From assembly GCA_946548085.1 (NCBI GenBank), contig CAMNPN010000040.1, positions 1-64,000 on the forward strand: DNA of 64,000 bases, read 5' to 3'. A program made the translations under genes and the position numbers. Positions 54,700 through 63,613 of this stretch are shown piece by piece. The notes under the pieces were generated by a model that was not told where the DNA came from, did no database searches, and saw only the letters and a program-made list of their open reading frames with translations. The DNA is from an uncultured Prevotella sp. (GTDB lineage Bacteria > Bacteroidota > Bacteroidia > Bacteroidales > Bacteroidaceae). Within the stretch, counting starts at the first letter, position 1; the number at the start of each line of letters is the position of its first letter.

Positions 54700-57003
54700 A
54701 TGAAAAAAAATGAGGAAAACAATGTGGATGAAGAGTTCGACCTATTTCTTCAGAAGTTTATCGATGACGTGTCCCACTGTAACGACGATGACAGTGACGA
54801 CGACGACACGCCCGATACTTCTGCACACGATGATTCTGAGTCTGCTCAACTGCCGTTCCCGCGGGAGATGGATAGCAGGGTGGCGGAGATCCGAATCAAG
54901 ACATGCCTTGAAGAACACCACAACATGGAAGACGTGCAGTCTGTCAGCATCGCTGTGATGCCAGGATGCAAAGAAAGACTTTGCTGCGACGGTCCCATGT
55001 CTGTCACCATCCGGATGAAGCCCGATGCCCGTGCCCGTCGGTATCGTTTCAAGTGCTTTGTCTACAATGAATCTTTCTTTCCGATGTGCGCCTCGACAGA
55101 GGATACACCAGTTAAACGCCTGCGCGACAAGCGAATGGCGATGGAGCTCCCCTGCGATCATATCTGGATGCCCGGAAAGTATATCCTCTACGTCAACGAC
55201 AGCTTCGACGAGTCACTGATGCGAGTCGATTTCACACTCGACAGTGAGTTGCGTCCTGAAGCCCAGCAGCAACGGCTCCTCGAACCCTATGGCTTGGAGC
55301 ATGTCCTTATCTCCTGCTTAGAGGGCGCTGACAGCGACTGGCATGCTGTGGCAGAAATGCCTGGCGTGAATCAGTTTAGACAACGGGTGATGCAGTCCCG
55401 ACAGATGGTCTTCTTCAACGAATTCCGAAAGGAACTCTGTCATGAGGTGATCCGTCAGAACTACAACCTGCTCATCTGCACAAAGAATGATGACCTGACT
55501 CTTGAGGTGCTCAGAAGTTTTCAGCATTTGCTCGACTATGAACATTCGTTCAACTTAGTCGACTGCTCCACGCTCTACGACCCCACCAGTCAGTATCCCT
55601 ACGAACAACTTTCTGATAAGTTCAGCAGCACCGCTAGTCAGGTGTATTGCCTCACCCATCTCGGCGACCTGATGACTGCCAGCGGCAAGGTCGTGATGCG
55701 TCGCATCATGGACAGCATCCGCCAGCTGAACAAGAGCAACCTCCTCTGGCTCTACGGGACACGCTCTGAGATTGACAGCCTGCTGGAGCTGTTCCCTTCC
55801 TTGCGACAGTACTTCGAGGCTGACAGCTATGTCGAACAGGAATGCTACTCTGCCTTCGACCTCGTGCAGGTGTTCTCCCGTGCCTTGGCTGACGAACACC
55901 TCGAAACGAATGCCGCAACACTCGATCGCCTGTCGAGAACAATCGCCCAAGGGCACAGTCAGGGAGCCATCGCCAACTGGACGGTGGCTGACGTCCGTCG
56001 CTTTGTTGCCGAAGAGGTGCGCCCCCGATTTTTGCGACGGGCCCTCGATATGGTCGGCGAGAATGAGTTGGCTGTCCTCAGCGAAGAGGATATCCCCTTC
56101 GAGCGCCTCACCAGTCGTGGATCCCTCTTCGAGGAGAGCATCCGTGAACTCAACGGGATGGTAGGCCTCCAGACTGTGAAGGAGGGCATCCGCACGATGG
56201 CCAATCAGGCTCGCTTCCATCAGGAGCGTCGCCAGCGTGGACTACGCAGTGCTGGCGGCACTACCTATCACATGGTCTTCACGGGCAACCCTGGCACGGG
56301 CAAGACCACCGTCGCCCGTCAGCTTGGTAAGATCTACCACTCTCTCGGACTCCTCTCCAAGGGCGACCTGATTGCTGTAGACCGCACCCGTCTGGTAGGT
56401 CAGTACCTGGGACAGACAGAGGACAATATGAAGGTGGTGCTCGAAGAGGCGCGCGGCAACGTGCTCTTCATCGACGAGGCCTACAACCTCGTCACGAACG
56501 ACCCAGACCGCAAGGACTTCGGCCATCGCGTCATCGAGTCGCTGCTCACCGTCCTCACAAGGCCCAACCCCGACATGCTCGTCGTTCTGGCAGGCTACGC
56601 CAAGGAGATGGATGACATGCTGAGCTCCAACCCCGGACTCCGCAGCCGCTTCCCCTACCGCTATCAGTTCGAAGACTATAGTGCCGACCAGCTCATGCAG
56701 ATAGCGCATCACCTCTTCGAGGCTGAGGATTATACCCTCACCGCTGAGGCTGAGACAGAGCTGTGTAACGTCGTCAATCAGACTCTCAAGCAGAAGCACC
56801 AGGAGTTTGGCAACGCCCGTTGGATAGAGCAGCTCGTGCGCAACGGCATCATCCCCGCCATGGCCGATCGTGTCTTCGCGACGGCGTGTACCGACTTCCA
56901 GCGTGTCGAGGCCTCCGACGTCACGAAGGCTTTTGAGCGCCTCCGTCCCCAAGCCGCTCCGCTGAAGTCCCGCCGCCATGTGGTGGCAGGCTTCAGCGCC
57001 TGA
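54700..57003 (+). CDS. AAA+ ATPase, CbxX/CfxQ/SpoVK-like
   Basis: A 767-residue protein whose C-terminal half is a single AAA+ domain of the CbxX/CfxQ type: Walker A GNPGTGKTT at 529-537, Walker B VLFIDEAY at 588-595, and arginine-finger region NPGLRSRFPYRYQF. The N-terminal part starts with an Asp/Glu-rich stretch (about 1-50) and has no recognised domain. Relatives remodel protein complexes, for example Rubisco activase-like or type VII secretion ATPases. It is convergent with the TIR-RyR-TerB operon and could belong to it functionally, which is inference only. Confidence 0.82.
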   Translation: MKKNEENNVDEEFDLFLQKFIDDVSHCNDDDSDDDDTPDTSAHDDSESAQLPFPREMDSRVAEIRIKTCLEEHHNMEDVQSVSIAVMPGCKERLCCDGPMSVTIRMKPDARARRYRFKCFVYNESFFPMCASTEDTPVKRLRDKRMAMELPCDHIWMPGKYILYVNDSFDESLMRVDFTLDSELRPEAQQQRLLEPYGLEHVLISCLEGADSDWHAVAEMPGVNQFRQRVMQSRQMVFFNEFRKELCHEVIRQNYNLLICTKNDDLTLEVLRSFQHLLDYEHSFNLVDCSTLYDPTSQYPYEQLSDKFSSTASQVYCLTHLGDLMTASGKVVMRRIMDSIRQLNKSNLLWLYGTRSEIDSLLELFPSLRQYFEADSYVEQECYSAFDLVQVFSRALADEHLETNAATLDRLSRTIAQGHSQGAIANWTVADVRRFVAEEVRPRFLRRALDMVGENELAVLSEEDIPFERLTSRGSLFEESIRELNGMVGLQTVKEGIRTMANQARFHQERRQRGLRSAGGTTYHMVFTGNPGTGKTTVARQLGKIYHSLGLLSKGDLIAVDRTRLVGQYLGQTEDNMKVVLEEARGNVLFIDEAYNLVTNDPDRKDFGHRVIESLLTVLTRPNPDMLVVLAGYAKEMDDMLSSNPGLRSRFPYRYQFEDYSADQLMQIAHHLFEAEDYTLTAEAETELCNVVNQTLKQKHQEFGNARWIEQLVRNGIIPAMADRVFATACTDFQRVEASDVTKAFERLRPQAAPLKSRRHVVAGFSA

Positions 57004-57102
57004 CGGCGCCTTGTCTAATCAGGATAGCCCGAAACTGTCAATAGATTTTGAGATTAACAACCAAGTACCCGAAGACTAACCTGATCTTCAGTGATAAAAT
57101 AG

Positions 57103-57138
57103 TCCCCACAAGGCTGAAAATGCTTTGTGGGGATTTTT
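57103..57138. terminator. Terminator between the AAA+ gene and the convergent operon
   Basis: TCCCCACAA (57103-57111) pairs with TTGTGGGGA (57125-57133) and is followed by TTTTTG on the plus strand. On the minus strand it is followed by ACTATTTTATC, a weaker T tract. Confidence 0.75.
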
Positions 57139-57139
57139 G

Positions 57140-57835
57140 TTATGACAATACCTGACTGTATCTTTTAAAAGTCCTAAATTCCTCTTCTTTCAGTATCCTT
57201 GGAAAGTCGAGATTCATGTCTTTGAATTCCTGCATGATGATTCTGTTCTCCATGAACGTCTCTGTGGCTCGTTCAAGACTCTGACGCAGTATCTTACGAT
57301 TCACCTCTTCGTCCTGTAGCCTCTCTGTGTGACTGGCTACAGACTCATAGATTGATCGCAGGCATTCACGGTTTTCCCTTTCACTTCTGCCTTTAGGGTC
57401 GATGTGGTTCTTCAAGAAGCTATGTAACACTTTTGCTCCGCCATCCCCTTTGAAATACCTGCGAGTTGCTGTAGACAAGAAGATACCAACGACTTCCATG
57501 TGGTTCAGTCCCATCCTGCCGGCGATGATCTGAAGAAGATAGACCTCCTGCGGTGCCGAATGCTTATCAGCACCAATCAGTCTGATGAGCTGTCGCAAGT
57601 AGGCTTCCTTCTCCTTGCGCTCCTTGGGTATCTCAGGGGCAACATTCTGATAGCCCCCTTGCAATTGCTCCATCAGTTGCGCCTTGTCTATTCCCTCAAG
57701 CTGGCAGAGCGCGCTGATGGCATTCTTCTCTTCTTCAGTGATCTTGCCGTCGGCGATAGCCATCGCCGTCAGGTCGCGGGCCAACTTGAATTGTGGTTCA
57801 GTCACTACAGCTAAAAAACGATTAATGATGCTCAT
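57140..57835 (-). CDS. TerB-like domain protein (longer)
   Basis: A 231-residue helical protein with a TerB-like domain: FKLARDLTAMAIADGKITEEEKNAISALC near the N-terminus has the acidic metal-site pattern of TerB, and EIPKERKEKEAYLRQLIRLIGAD continues the repeat. The C-terminal half is unique and helical. TerB proteins occur in stress and phage-defence gene sets. Base composition is like the core genome, unlike its AT-rich neighbour at 57841, although both share the same N-terminal architecture. Last gene of the operon. Confidence 0.75.
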   Translation of the reverse strand: MSIINRFLAVVTEPQFKLARDLTAMAIADGKITEEEKNAISALCQLEGIDKAQLMEQLQGGYQNVAPEIPKERKEKEAYLRQLIRLIGADKHSAPQEVYLLQIIAGRMGLNHMEVVGIFLSTATRRYFKGDGGAKVLHSFLKNHIDPKGRSERENRECLRSIYESVASHTERLQDEEVNRKILRQSLERATETFMENRIIMQEFKDMNLDFPRILKEEEFRTFKRYSQVLS

Positions 57836-57840
57836 GTCTG

Positions 57841-58284
57841 TTATGCTCCTGTTTCAATGAAGAATTTTACAAAGTTATCAATGATGGTAATACCTTCGTC
57901 TTGACCTTTGTTGTGAGCCGTTATTTCATCCAGTACAAACGAGATCAATTGCATACGCGATATACCGATCTCTTTGGCAATGATTTCAATTAGGCGCATC
58001 TCAAGCGAAGTATATTCGTCATCAACAGTCATGACCCTAATCAAATGAGTCAGATAGCTTCTCTTTTCATCCAATGTATGAAGCTTCTTTCCTCCAATAT
58101 CTGAATTTCGGATAGAATCTATTAACTCCACATTTGATATGTCCTCTATCTGACAGATGGTAAGAATCATATTCTTTTCCTCGCCCGTGAACTCTTTGTC
58201 AGCAATGGCTATCGAAACGAGATCACGCGTCAGAGTTCTTTCTTCTGTGTTTAGGTCGTTTATAAACCAGTTTGCTATTCCCAT
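57841..58284 (-). CDS. TerB-like domain protein (short)
   Basis: A 147-residue homologue of the TerB part of the next gene: TRDLVSIAIADKEFTGEEKNM and EKRSYLTHLIRVMTVDDEYTS line up with the longer protein. It is strongly AT-rich. The stop lies five bases before the start of the longer TerB gene, so the two are coupled and may form a mixed complex. Confidence 0.75.
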   Translation of the reverse strand: MGIANWFINDLNTEERTLTRDLVSIAIADKEFTGEEKNMILTICQIEDISNVELIDSIRNSDIGGKKLHTLDEKRSYLTHLIRVMTVDDEYTSLEMRLIEIIAKEIGISRMQLISFVLDEITAHNKGQDEGITIIDNFVKFFIETGA

Positions 58285-58302
58285 AATAAATCCTGTATTA
58301 AC

Positions 58303-58599
58303 TTACTTCTTTTTACTTATAGAGAAACCTTGTTTGATGATTAGTTTTAGGGTTTCCTGAGAGGTATTTCGATCATATTTCTTTTCATCCTCAGACAACT
58401 CTTCATATGGTATAAGACATGGATGATGCTTCTTAACATCATCTCTTTTTTCGCCATATACCCATCCTTGGTTCATTCTTTCTTGCGCCCAAACCTCATG
58501 TACATTTTTTGCCATAGACTCTACCAAAAGATTCAGTTCTTTAGGTAACTTTATGTCAGAGGTGTCTACGGGTTGAGGGGTATAATGATCCTTTTTCAT
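58303..58599 (-). CDS. RyR-domain protein
   Basis: A 98-residue protein that is a single RyR (ryanodine-receptor) domain: YTPQPVDTSDIKLPKELN, then MAKNVHEVWAQERMNQGW and HPCLIPYEELSEDEKKYDR, followed by a C-terminal ETLKLIIKQGF. Bacterial RyR domains are thought to bind nucleotides or NAD derivatives, partly from their link to conflict systems. It lies ten bases before the channel-like gene stop and is probably its partner. Confidence 0.85.
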   Translation of the reverse strand: MKKDHYTPQPVDTSDIKLPKELNLLVESMAKNVHEVWAQERMNQGWVYGEKRDDVKKHHPCLIPYEELSEDEKKYDRNTSQETLKLIIKQGFSISKKK

Positions 58600-58609
58600 A
58601 TAGTTTCTT

Positions 58610-60748
58610 TTATTGTTCTGTCATTTTTACTATCCAAGGGATATACTTTGAGAATTCTTTGTCGAGTTTATTAACATCATCTAATTCCTCGAAAGGACGA
58701 ATATCATGATGAATAAATAGTTTTTTGTTCTGTATAAGCCCTTCTGTATGTATAGTATCATTCATATATTTATCTTCATCATGGCGAGCTTTCCGATAGC
58801 CCATAAGCAGCTTTTCAACATTCCAACGATTATGCTCGACTATGGCCATTTCTTTTATTTCATAGTCGGAAAGAGCTTGTGTGTCTTTCTTCCTATCATC
58901 AGGTTCTTTTCCCCTTATAGCTCTTAATGTGGCTAATTTGGTTCTGATGGCGTATGAACTATATAGATTTGACCATTTATGAGACACAATAAGATCCTTC
59001 CATAATCTATCTGATTCTGCTCTTACTACATGAGGATCAATAGCCTCTAATACTTTTAAATCCTGGAAGGAATATGTTTCGTAATCAGCTGTCGCATATA
59101 AATAGTTTATGAGTTTTGCTCGATTGAGGGATTTATTATCGGCACTATAAGCGGTTTCATTCATTCCAAACGGATAAATGTGAGCATACTTTGAAGTTCG
59201 TGTTTCGACCTTCTCTTCGCCATCTGTTATTATGGTATAGGGTAATTGAATGTTGTCCGCTCTTCTAAGATTTGTTACAAAATTGTCAGAACGATCCTGG
59301 CGTATAAAAATATTAATGCCTTGATTGTATACCTCATCAGGCATATTCATGCCCATCGCAAAATTTTTGCGTTGGTCTGAAGTTGCAAGGAATATTGACA
59401 GATATTGTTCGCTCTTTGCATTTGCCCATTTCCTGATTTCGTTCTGAACCTTGCTTGAGAATAAATCTCCCTTAATAAATTCGAACTCAACATCGAGGAA
59501 ATCTCCATTTCCTTCATTAAAAACAGTAGGAGGTATGATTGTACTTTTTTCGACTTGGGATTCTTCTGATAAATCTTGATAGATGTATGACTGAACCTCA
59601 AAGAAATGCCTATTTCTGGCTATAAATTCATCTTTTTCCTTGTCTGCATTCAGATCGATAAAAGTGATTAGTGTCTTAAGTTTCTTATTCTTATTGAAAT
59701 TAGGGAAATGAAGGATGTGAGCTGCCTCCATTGCAAATGCAACAGCAAAGTTTGTTGTACCAATAAATACAAGATGCACATATTTGGGATCATCAGGAAC
59801 AATACCATCTCCATAAACAGAAGGATATTCAATTCTTCTATTAGGAATATTTGCATCCATGTAGTATTGTTTTACAAATACCTGCTTAGCCCACCCCATA
59901 AAGAAGTTATATGGAATAAACTCAATGCCAAGTTTATTAACGTCACTAAAAATCTCGGAGGTTTTAAAGGCTGCGTAAGTATCTAGGTCTTTGAACACAC
60001 ATGTTATCTTGTGTGGTCTTTGAGTTAATCCATTGCTGCTTAAATAGTGGCAAATACAATCCATGCATTCCACATTAATTGCATCATGAGCAGGTTGAGA
60101 ATGATAGCCCACAACATAAATCTCTTCAGCAGATTCCAAGTGGATATTATGATATGATTCCTCAGTTGTTCGATGGCCATAATTGATGATGATTTTATCC
60201 ATCAACTCTCTATTGAACGATTTGCTCAGTTTTTCTCTGATAAATTCTGCTCCCATAGATGATAAGATGAGAATATATGTATTTGGATTTTTTTTAAAGA
60301 TATGTCGTATGAATGAGGGGACCATTTCGTCATATCCCATGATGATAAAATGACCAGATTTTAAATAATGAATGTGTCCATTGCGATAGTTCTCAACTCT
60401 TCGTTCAATCATATTTGTCATCACGGAGATTATCATCCCAGTAAAAATGATGGTACCCGCTAGATATATTAAACATGCAATAAATACCGTTCCTGCGCCC
60501 AAGTTATCACTTGAATAGATATTATTAAAGGCATTTCCATCAATAAGCAGATAGAGAGGAAATGTCCATTTGCTAATATGATTATTCTCACAATATGCTT
60601 GCCAATCATTCCCAGACGCATTTAGCAATAGGAATGAAATTAGGAATATTACACATAGTATTAATACAAGAATAACCACCTGCCTCAGTAAATCCTGCGA
60701 CAAAATCCTATCGAATCTTAACAATGTGCCCTTAAGTTTTGTATTCAT
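58610..60748 (-). CDS. Channel-like membrane protein with NAD-binding and RyR-like domains
   Basis: A 712-residue protein. Two to three N-terminal membrane helices (about 22-45 and 85-110, with a pore-like LYLLIDGNAFNNIYS between) are followed by a Rossmann/RCK-like domain (GHFIIMGYDEMVPSFIRHI), a second Rossmann-like part (VHLVFIGTTNFAVAFAMEAA) and a C-terminal RyR-like segment (MAIVEHNRWNVEKLLMGYRK). This layout recalls CASTOR/POLLUX or TrkA-type ion channels. It may open a channel when a nucleotide signal is sensed, which would suit a defence effector. No direct evidence for an ion is visible. Confidence 0.75.
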   Translation of the reverse strand: MNTKLKGTLLRFDRILSQDLLRQVVILVLILCVIFLISFLLLNASGNDWQAYCENNHISKWTFPLYLLIDGNAFNNIYSSDNLGAGTVFIACLIYLAGTIIFTGMIISVMTNMIERRVENYRNGHIHYLKSGHFIIMGYDEMVPSFIRHIFKKNPNTYILILSSMGAEFIREKLSKSFNRELMDKIIINYGHRTTEESYHNIHLESAEEIYVVGYHSQPAHDAINVECMDCICHYLSSNGLTQRPHKITCVFKDLDTYAAFKTSEIFSDVNKLGIEFIPYNFFMGWAKQVFVKQYYMDANIPNRRIEYPSVYGDGIVPDDPKYVHLVFIGTTNFAVAFAMEAAHILHFPNFNKNKKLKTLITFIDLNADKEKDEFIARNRHFFEVQSYIYQDLSEESQVEKSTIIPPTVFNEGNGDFLDVEFEFIKGDLFSSKVQNEIRKWANAKSEQYLSIFLATSDQRKNFAMGMNMPDEVYNQGINIFIRQDRSDNFVTNLRRADNIQLPYTIITDGEEKVETRTSKYAHIYPFGMNETAYSADNKSLNRAKLINYLYATADYETYSFQDLKVLEAIDPHVVRAESDRLWKDLIVSHKWSNLYSSYAIRTKLATLRAIRGKEPDDRKKDTQALSDYEIKEMAIVEHNRWNVEKLLMGYRKARHDEDKYMNDTIHTEGLIQNKKLFIHHDIRPFEELDDVNKLDKEFSKYIPWIVKMTEQ

Positions 60749-60778
60749 AGATCTTTTTGTCCATTTTGAATATGTATC

Positions 60779-61774
60779 TTAGTCAACAAGTTGAATATTC
60801 CTTAAAGTAATAGCACTTCCATCTTTTTTGTGGAGTATTGCGATGATAATGACCCCCTTCTGAAATCTACCTTTGATTCTTTCACCAGGTAACACTTTTA
60901 TTCCGCCAAGATGGTGTTCTTTTATTACGTATAGTTCACCAACTCCATGAGGGAGGTCATTATATAAGTCCCCAGAATAATTTGCCCAGGATAATTTGTG
61001 ACTTTTTGAGACATTAGATGTAGCGTTAGATGCATTTGCCAATTCTTTGCTATTTTCTTCAGGGGAAGTCTTTGCAGATGCTAATTGTTTTCCGTCCTCG
61101 TTTGTTTCATTGAGTAAAATAGTCCTATTTGGCCTATCCTTCTGATCAGAACTATCTTTGGGCAATTCAACTTTGGCCATCGAAGGTTCTGGTGATGTCG
61201 TGTTGCTTAAAAATGAGAGGCCAATCGGAACAAGCACAACCATGCCAATAAAGGTTAACATTATCGTTAGCATACATCCCTTGTATTTCATAAGGATACC
61301 TCTTCGAGTTTTTGGTAAAGAATAATCTAATCCAAGGAATGAATATAGCTTATCAAAAGCAGCATCTGCATACTCGTGCTGATAACTAACACAATTCTTC
61401 TCTTTGAGTTCAGACATATCCTCCGGTATATTCAGATCTGAAAGAGAGGATATTTTGTCGAATAATACAGGTATGATGTTCTTACCCTGTAGAAGAGCTT
61501 CTCGGATTTCTAAATACCAATAGTCTGTCTCCCTTACTTGGTCAAAACATCCCTGGCTTATTATGACTATAACGTTTTGAGAGGCGCTAATTGCATTTTT
61601 AATTTTCTCCTTGAAATTCCCTTCGTGTAAGCTGTGAGTATCAAGGAAGATGCGTTGGTCATATACGCCCCTTTGCTGCAACTCGCTTTTTACAAGTTGA
61701 GCCTTCTCAGATCCGCCATTTCGCCTATAGCTTATAAATACATCAAATGCTGTTTGTCCCTTCTTTTGCTCCAT
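60779..61774 (-). CDS. Membrane-anchored TIR-domain protein
   Basis: An N-terminal TIR domain (about 10-145) starts FDVFISYRRNGGSEKA and keeps the conserved Glu in DYWYLEIREAL, the position needed for NAD+ cleavage in active TIR NADases. A membrane helix (about 170-190) follows, then a low-complexity linker and a C-terminal MORN-like segment (YSGDLYNDLPHGVGELY). Cleavage of NAD+ or synthesis of a cyclic ADP-ribose signal is inferred from the family. It is the probable effector or signal maker of the operon, five bases after the protease gene. Confidence 0.82.
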   Translation of the reverse strand: MEQKKGQTAFDVFISYRRNGGSEKAQLVKSELQQRGVYDQRIFLDTHSLHEGNFKEKIKNAISASQNVIVIISQGCFDQVRETDYWYLEIREALLQGKNIIPVLFDKISSLSDLNIPEDMSELKEKNCVSYQHEYADAAFDKLYSFLGLDYSLPKTRRGILMKYKGCMLTIMLTFIGMVVLVPIGLSFLSNTTSPEPSMAKVELPKDSSDQKDRPNRTILLNETNEDGKQLASAKTSPEENSKELANASNATSNVSKSHKLSWANYSGDLYNDLPHGVGELYVIKEHHLGGIKVLPGERIKGRFQKGVIIIAILHKKDGSAITLRNIQLVD

Positions 61775-61779
61775 TAAGC

Positions 61780-62781
61780 TTAATAATCTTTAAGAAATTG
61801 TCTCACCAATCGTGATGGTATACCATAGTTAAATCCTTGTGTGCCAGATACCTTGGCATAGTTAACGGCTACGAGATAACCATACTCGTCAACGACCGGA
61901 CTACCACTTGAACCCTGTAGTGATGCGATGCTATACAGAATCTGTTCACCATCGCTGCGTTGAGTGACATGTCCGCCGTATATTTGTGACCTGAACCCTT
62001 GTTTAGTCTTTGCTATTTTAGTGCCGGCATTAAAACTAATCATAAACAAACGCTGGTCCAAGGTTAGCTCTTTCTCTTTTTCTTCTGGATAAAGGCTGAA
62101 GATGTAGACACCTTCAGGTGTCTCGTTGTCCTTTAATTGTATAATTGCCAGGTCAATAATATCCTCTTCGGATACAGCTACTGTTACACATGGTTTTAAG
62201 TCTTCTGCTTTAACCACATGGCTGTTATTATATACGATATAAAGGTCAGCATGGGTGGTTATCTCTATATCATCAGCCGACATTTCGTCAATGCTCTCAT
62301 ACGCCTTGTTGTAAAGGTCCCAATCTTGATAGATTTCATTTTGGGTATTGACATCCCCCTCATGCTGAGCCCACTCTTTTGCCAATTTGTCTTTTTTTTC
62401 CTTGAATAGCTCCTTAAATGTTTTTCTGATGCTCTTACTTACTTCATCTTCGTCTATCTTTGGATTAACCACGTGCCGGTTGGTCATAATCTGTCCGTCA
62501 GAGGAAATGAAGAAGCCGGTCCCTGTGCATTCAAAACAATTTTCCTTTATTTCATCCTCATCCGTTGTAACATCAGTTGGATCACCGTCTTCATCTACTC
62601 CAGAGAAGAAAATCTCAAGGCTATTTACCTTGGCCGAGTAATAATAATCATTGACAATGAGTACAACCCCTGAGGACTCAAGACTATAGATTTCCTCAGA
62701 ATTCATTTTTTTCTGACAGGAAATCGTAAAGATTGCCATCAATAGGACAGCTGTGGTTTTGAAGAGTTTCATAAGCATCAA
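61780..62781 (-). CDS. Trypsin-like serine protease, lipoprotein
   Basis: A lipoprotein (signal ending in FTISC) with an S1-type protease fold. The triad is visible: His in MTNRHVV, Asp in IIDLAIIQL and Ser in QGSSGSPVV. A charged helical insert (about 120-165) separates His from Asp. It is exported and membrane-anchored, unlike the cytosolic trypsin-like proteases of many conflict systems. It is the first gene of a tight operon (gaps of 5, 30, 10, 18 and 5 bases) that continues with TIR, channel/RyR, RyR and two TerB genes. Confidence 0.82.
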   Translation of the reverse strand: MMLMKLFKTTAVLLMAIFTISCQKKMNSEEIYSLESSGVVLIVNDYYYSAKVNSLEIFFSGVDEDGDPTDVTTDEDEIKENCFECTGTGFFISSDGQIMTNRHVVNPKIDEDEVSKSIRKTFKELFKEKKDKLAKEWAQHEGDVNTQNEIYQDWDLYNKAYESIDEMSADDIEITTHADLYIVYNNSHVVKAEDLKPCVTVAVSEEDIIDLAIIQLKDNETPEGVYIFSLYPEEKEKELTLDQRLFMISFNAGTKIAKTKQGFRSQIYGGHVTQRSDGEQILYSIASLQGSSGSPVVDEYGYLVAVNYAKVSGTQGFNYGIPSRLVRQFLKDY

Positions 62782-62859
62782 AAATTGTATTCGTATGGGG
62801 GCCTTACACTTTTTTCACATCAGTTTATTGTTGAGTTGACTCTAAATTTTTTCCATTTT

Positions 62860-62898
62860 CAAAGAAAAACCTTTAAGTAGGGGAGGTTCCCCTCCCCT
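62860..62898 (-). terminator. Terminator separating the glycine-zipper gene from the protease operon
   Basis: AGGGGAGG and CCTCCCCT form a perfect 8-bp stem. On the minus strand the sequence then reads ACTTAAAGGTTTTTCTTTG. Confidence 0.65.
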
Positions 62899-62907
62899 TT
62901 AAGATGT

Positions 62908-63591
62908 TTAGAATTCCCATGCGCTTGTATCAGTATTGTTAAAAGCCTCACTATCTAGCTCTTTCTTTACATCATTAGCCGCTAATGAAACCGGCTCTCC
63001 TTTTGTAAAATCGAAGCCGTTGACATTGGTGAGGTCTGCTTTAGCATCGACAGGAATTCCCTCGTCAGTGAAGGTTTTCGAGTACTCTTTAATCATCTTT
63101 TCTTGTTCTTTCAAGGATTCCTTTTGTGCTTTGGCAATCTTTCTGTCTTCATCTGTAAAAGAGTATCCAGCCAAGCCTCCTACAACGCCTCCTACGGCAC
63201 CATGAACAAGAGCTTCCTTAGTGCTTTTGCCCTCCAGTTTTGCCATTCCAAAGGCTAAGCCGCCACCAATCACTGTACCAAGTGTGGTTTTCCCTGCAAT
63301 ATGGGCAATTGCTTTTTTGACAGCCTTATGCTGTGCATTAACACTTTCTTTACTTCGTCGATTACCGAACTGATCTACTAGAAATACACGGAACTGTTGA
63401 GTGCCGTCTTCGTTTAAGAGTGGGTTCCCCTCATCATCTGTGAGGTTCACAACTTGAGTTGAGAAAACGGGCACAGTTTTCCAATCGAATTTTTTCTTCT
63501 CTGTACTGTCAGTTGCTTCTTGAGAAAAAGCATTAACACTAAGCATTAATAATAATGCTAAAGAAACTGATTTTTTGAATAATCTTTTCAT
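62908..63591 (-). CDS. Exported glycine-zipper protein
   Basis: A 227-residue exported protein of unknown role. After a signal peptide (ending AFSQE) comes a charged region with VVNLTDDEGNPLLNEDG. A glycine-zipper hydrophobic segment follows (GTVIGGGLAFGMAKLEGKS and GAVGGVVGGLAGYSF), then a Lys/Glu-rich C-terminal part. Such zippers insert into membranes or stabilise outer-membrane oligomers. It is AT-rich like the following operon and separated from it by a terminator. Confidence 0.6.
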   Translation of the reverse strand: MKRLFKKSVSLALLLMLSVNAFSQEATDSTEKKKFDWKTVPVFSTQVVNLTDDEGNPLLNEDGTQQFRVFLVDQFGNRRSKESVNAQHKAVKKAIAHIAGKTTLGTVIGGGLAFGMAKLEGKSTKEALVHGAVGGVVGGLAGYSFTDEDRKIAKAQKESLKEQEKMIKEYSKTFTDEGIPVDAKADLTNVNGFDFTKGEPVSLAANDVKKELDSEAFNNTDTSAWEF

Positions 63592-63613
63592 ACTAAAAAA
63601 ATAAAGTTAATAA

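Noticed and set aside
54700..57003. AAA+ ATPase as a member of the protease-TIR operon
   Set aside because: It is on the opposite strand with its own promoter and a terminator between them; functional linkage is only a guess.
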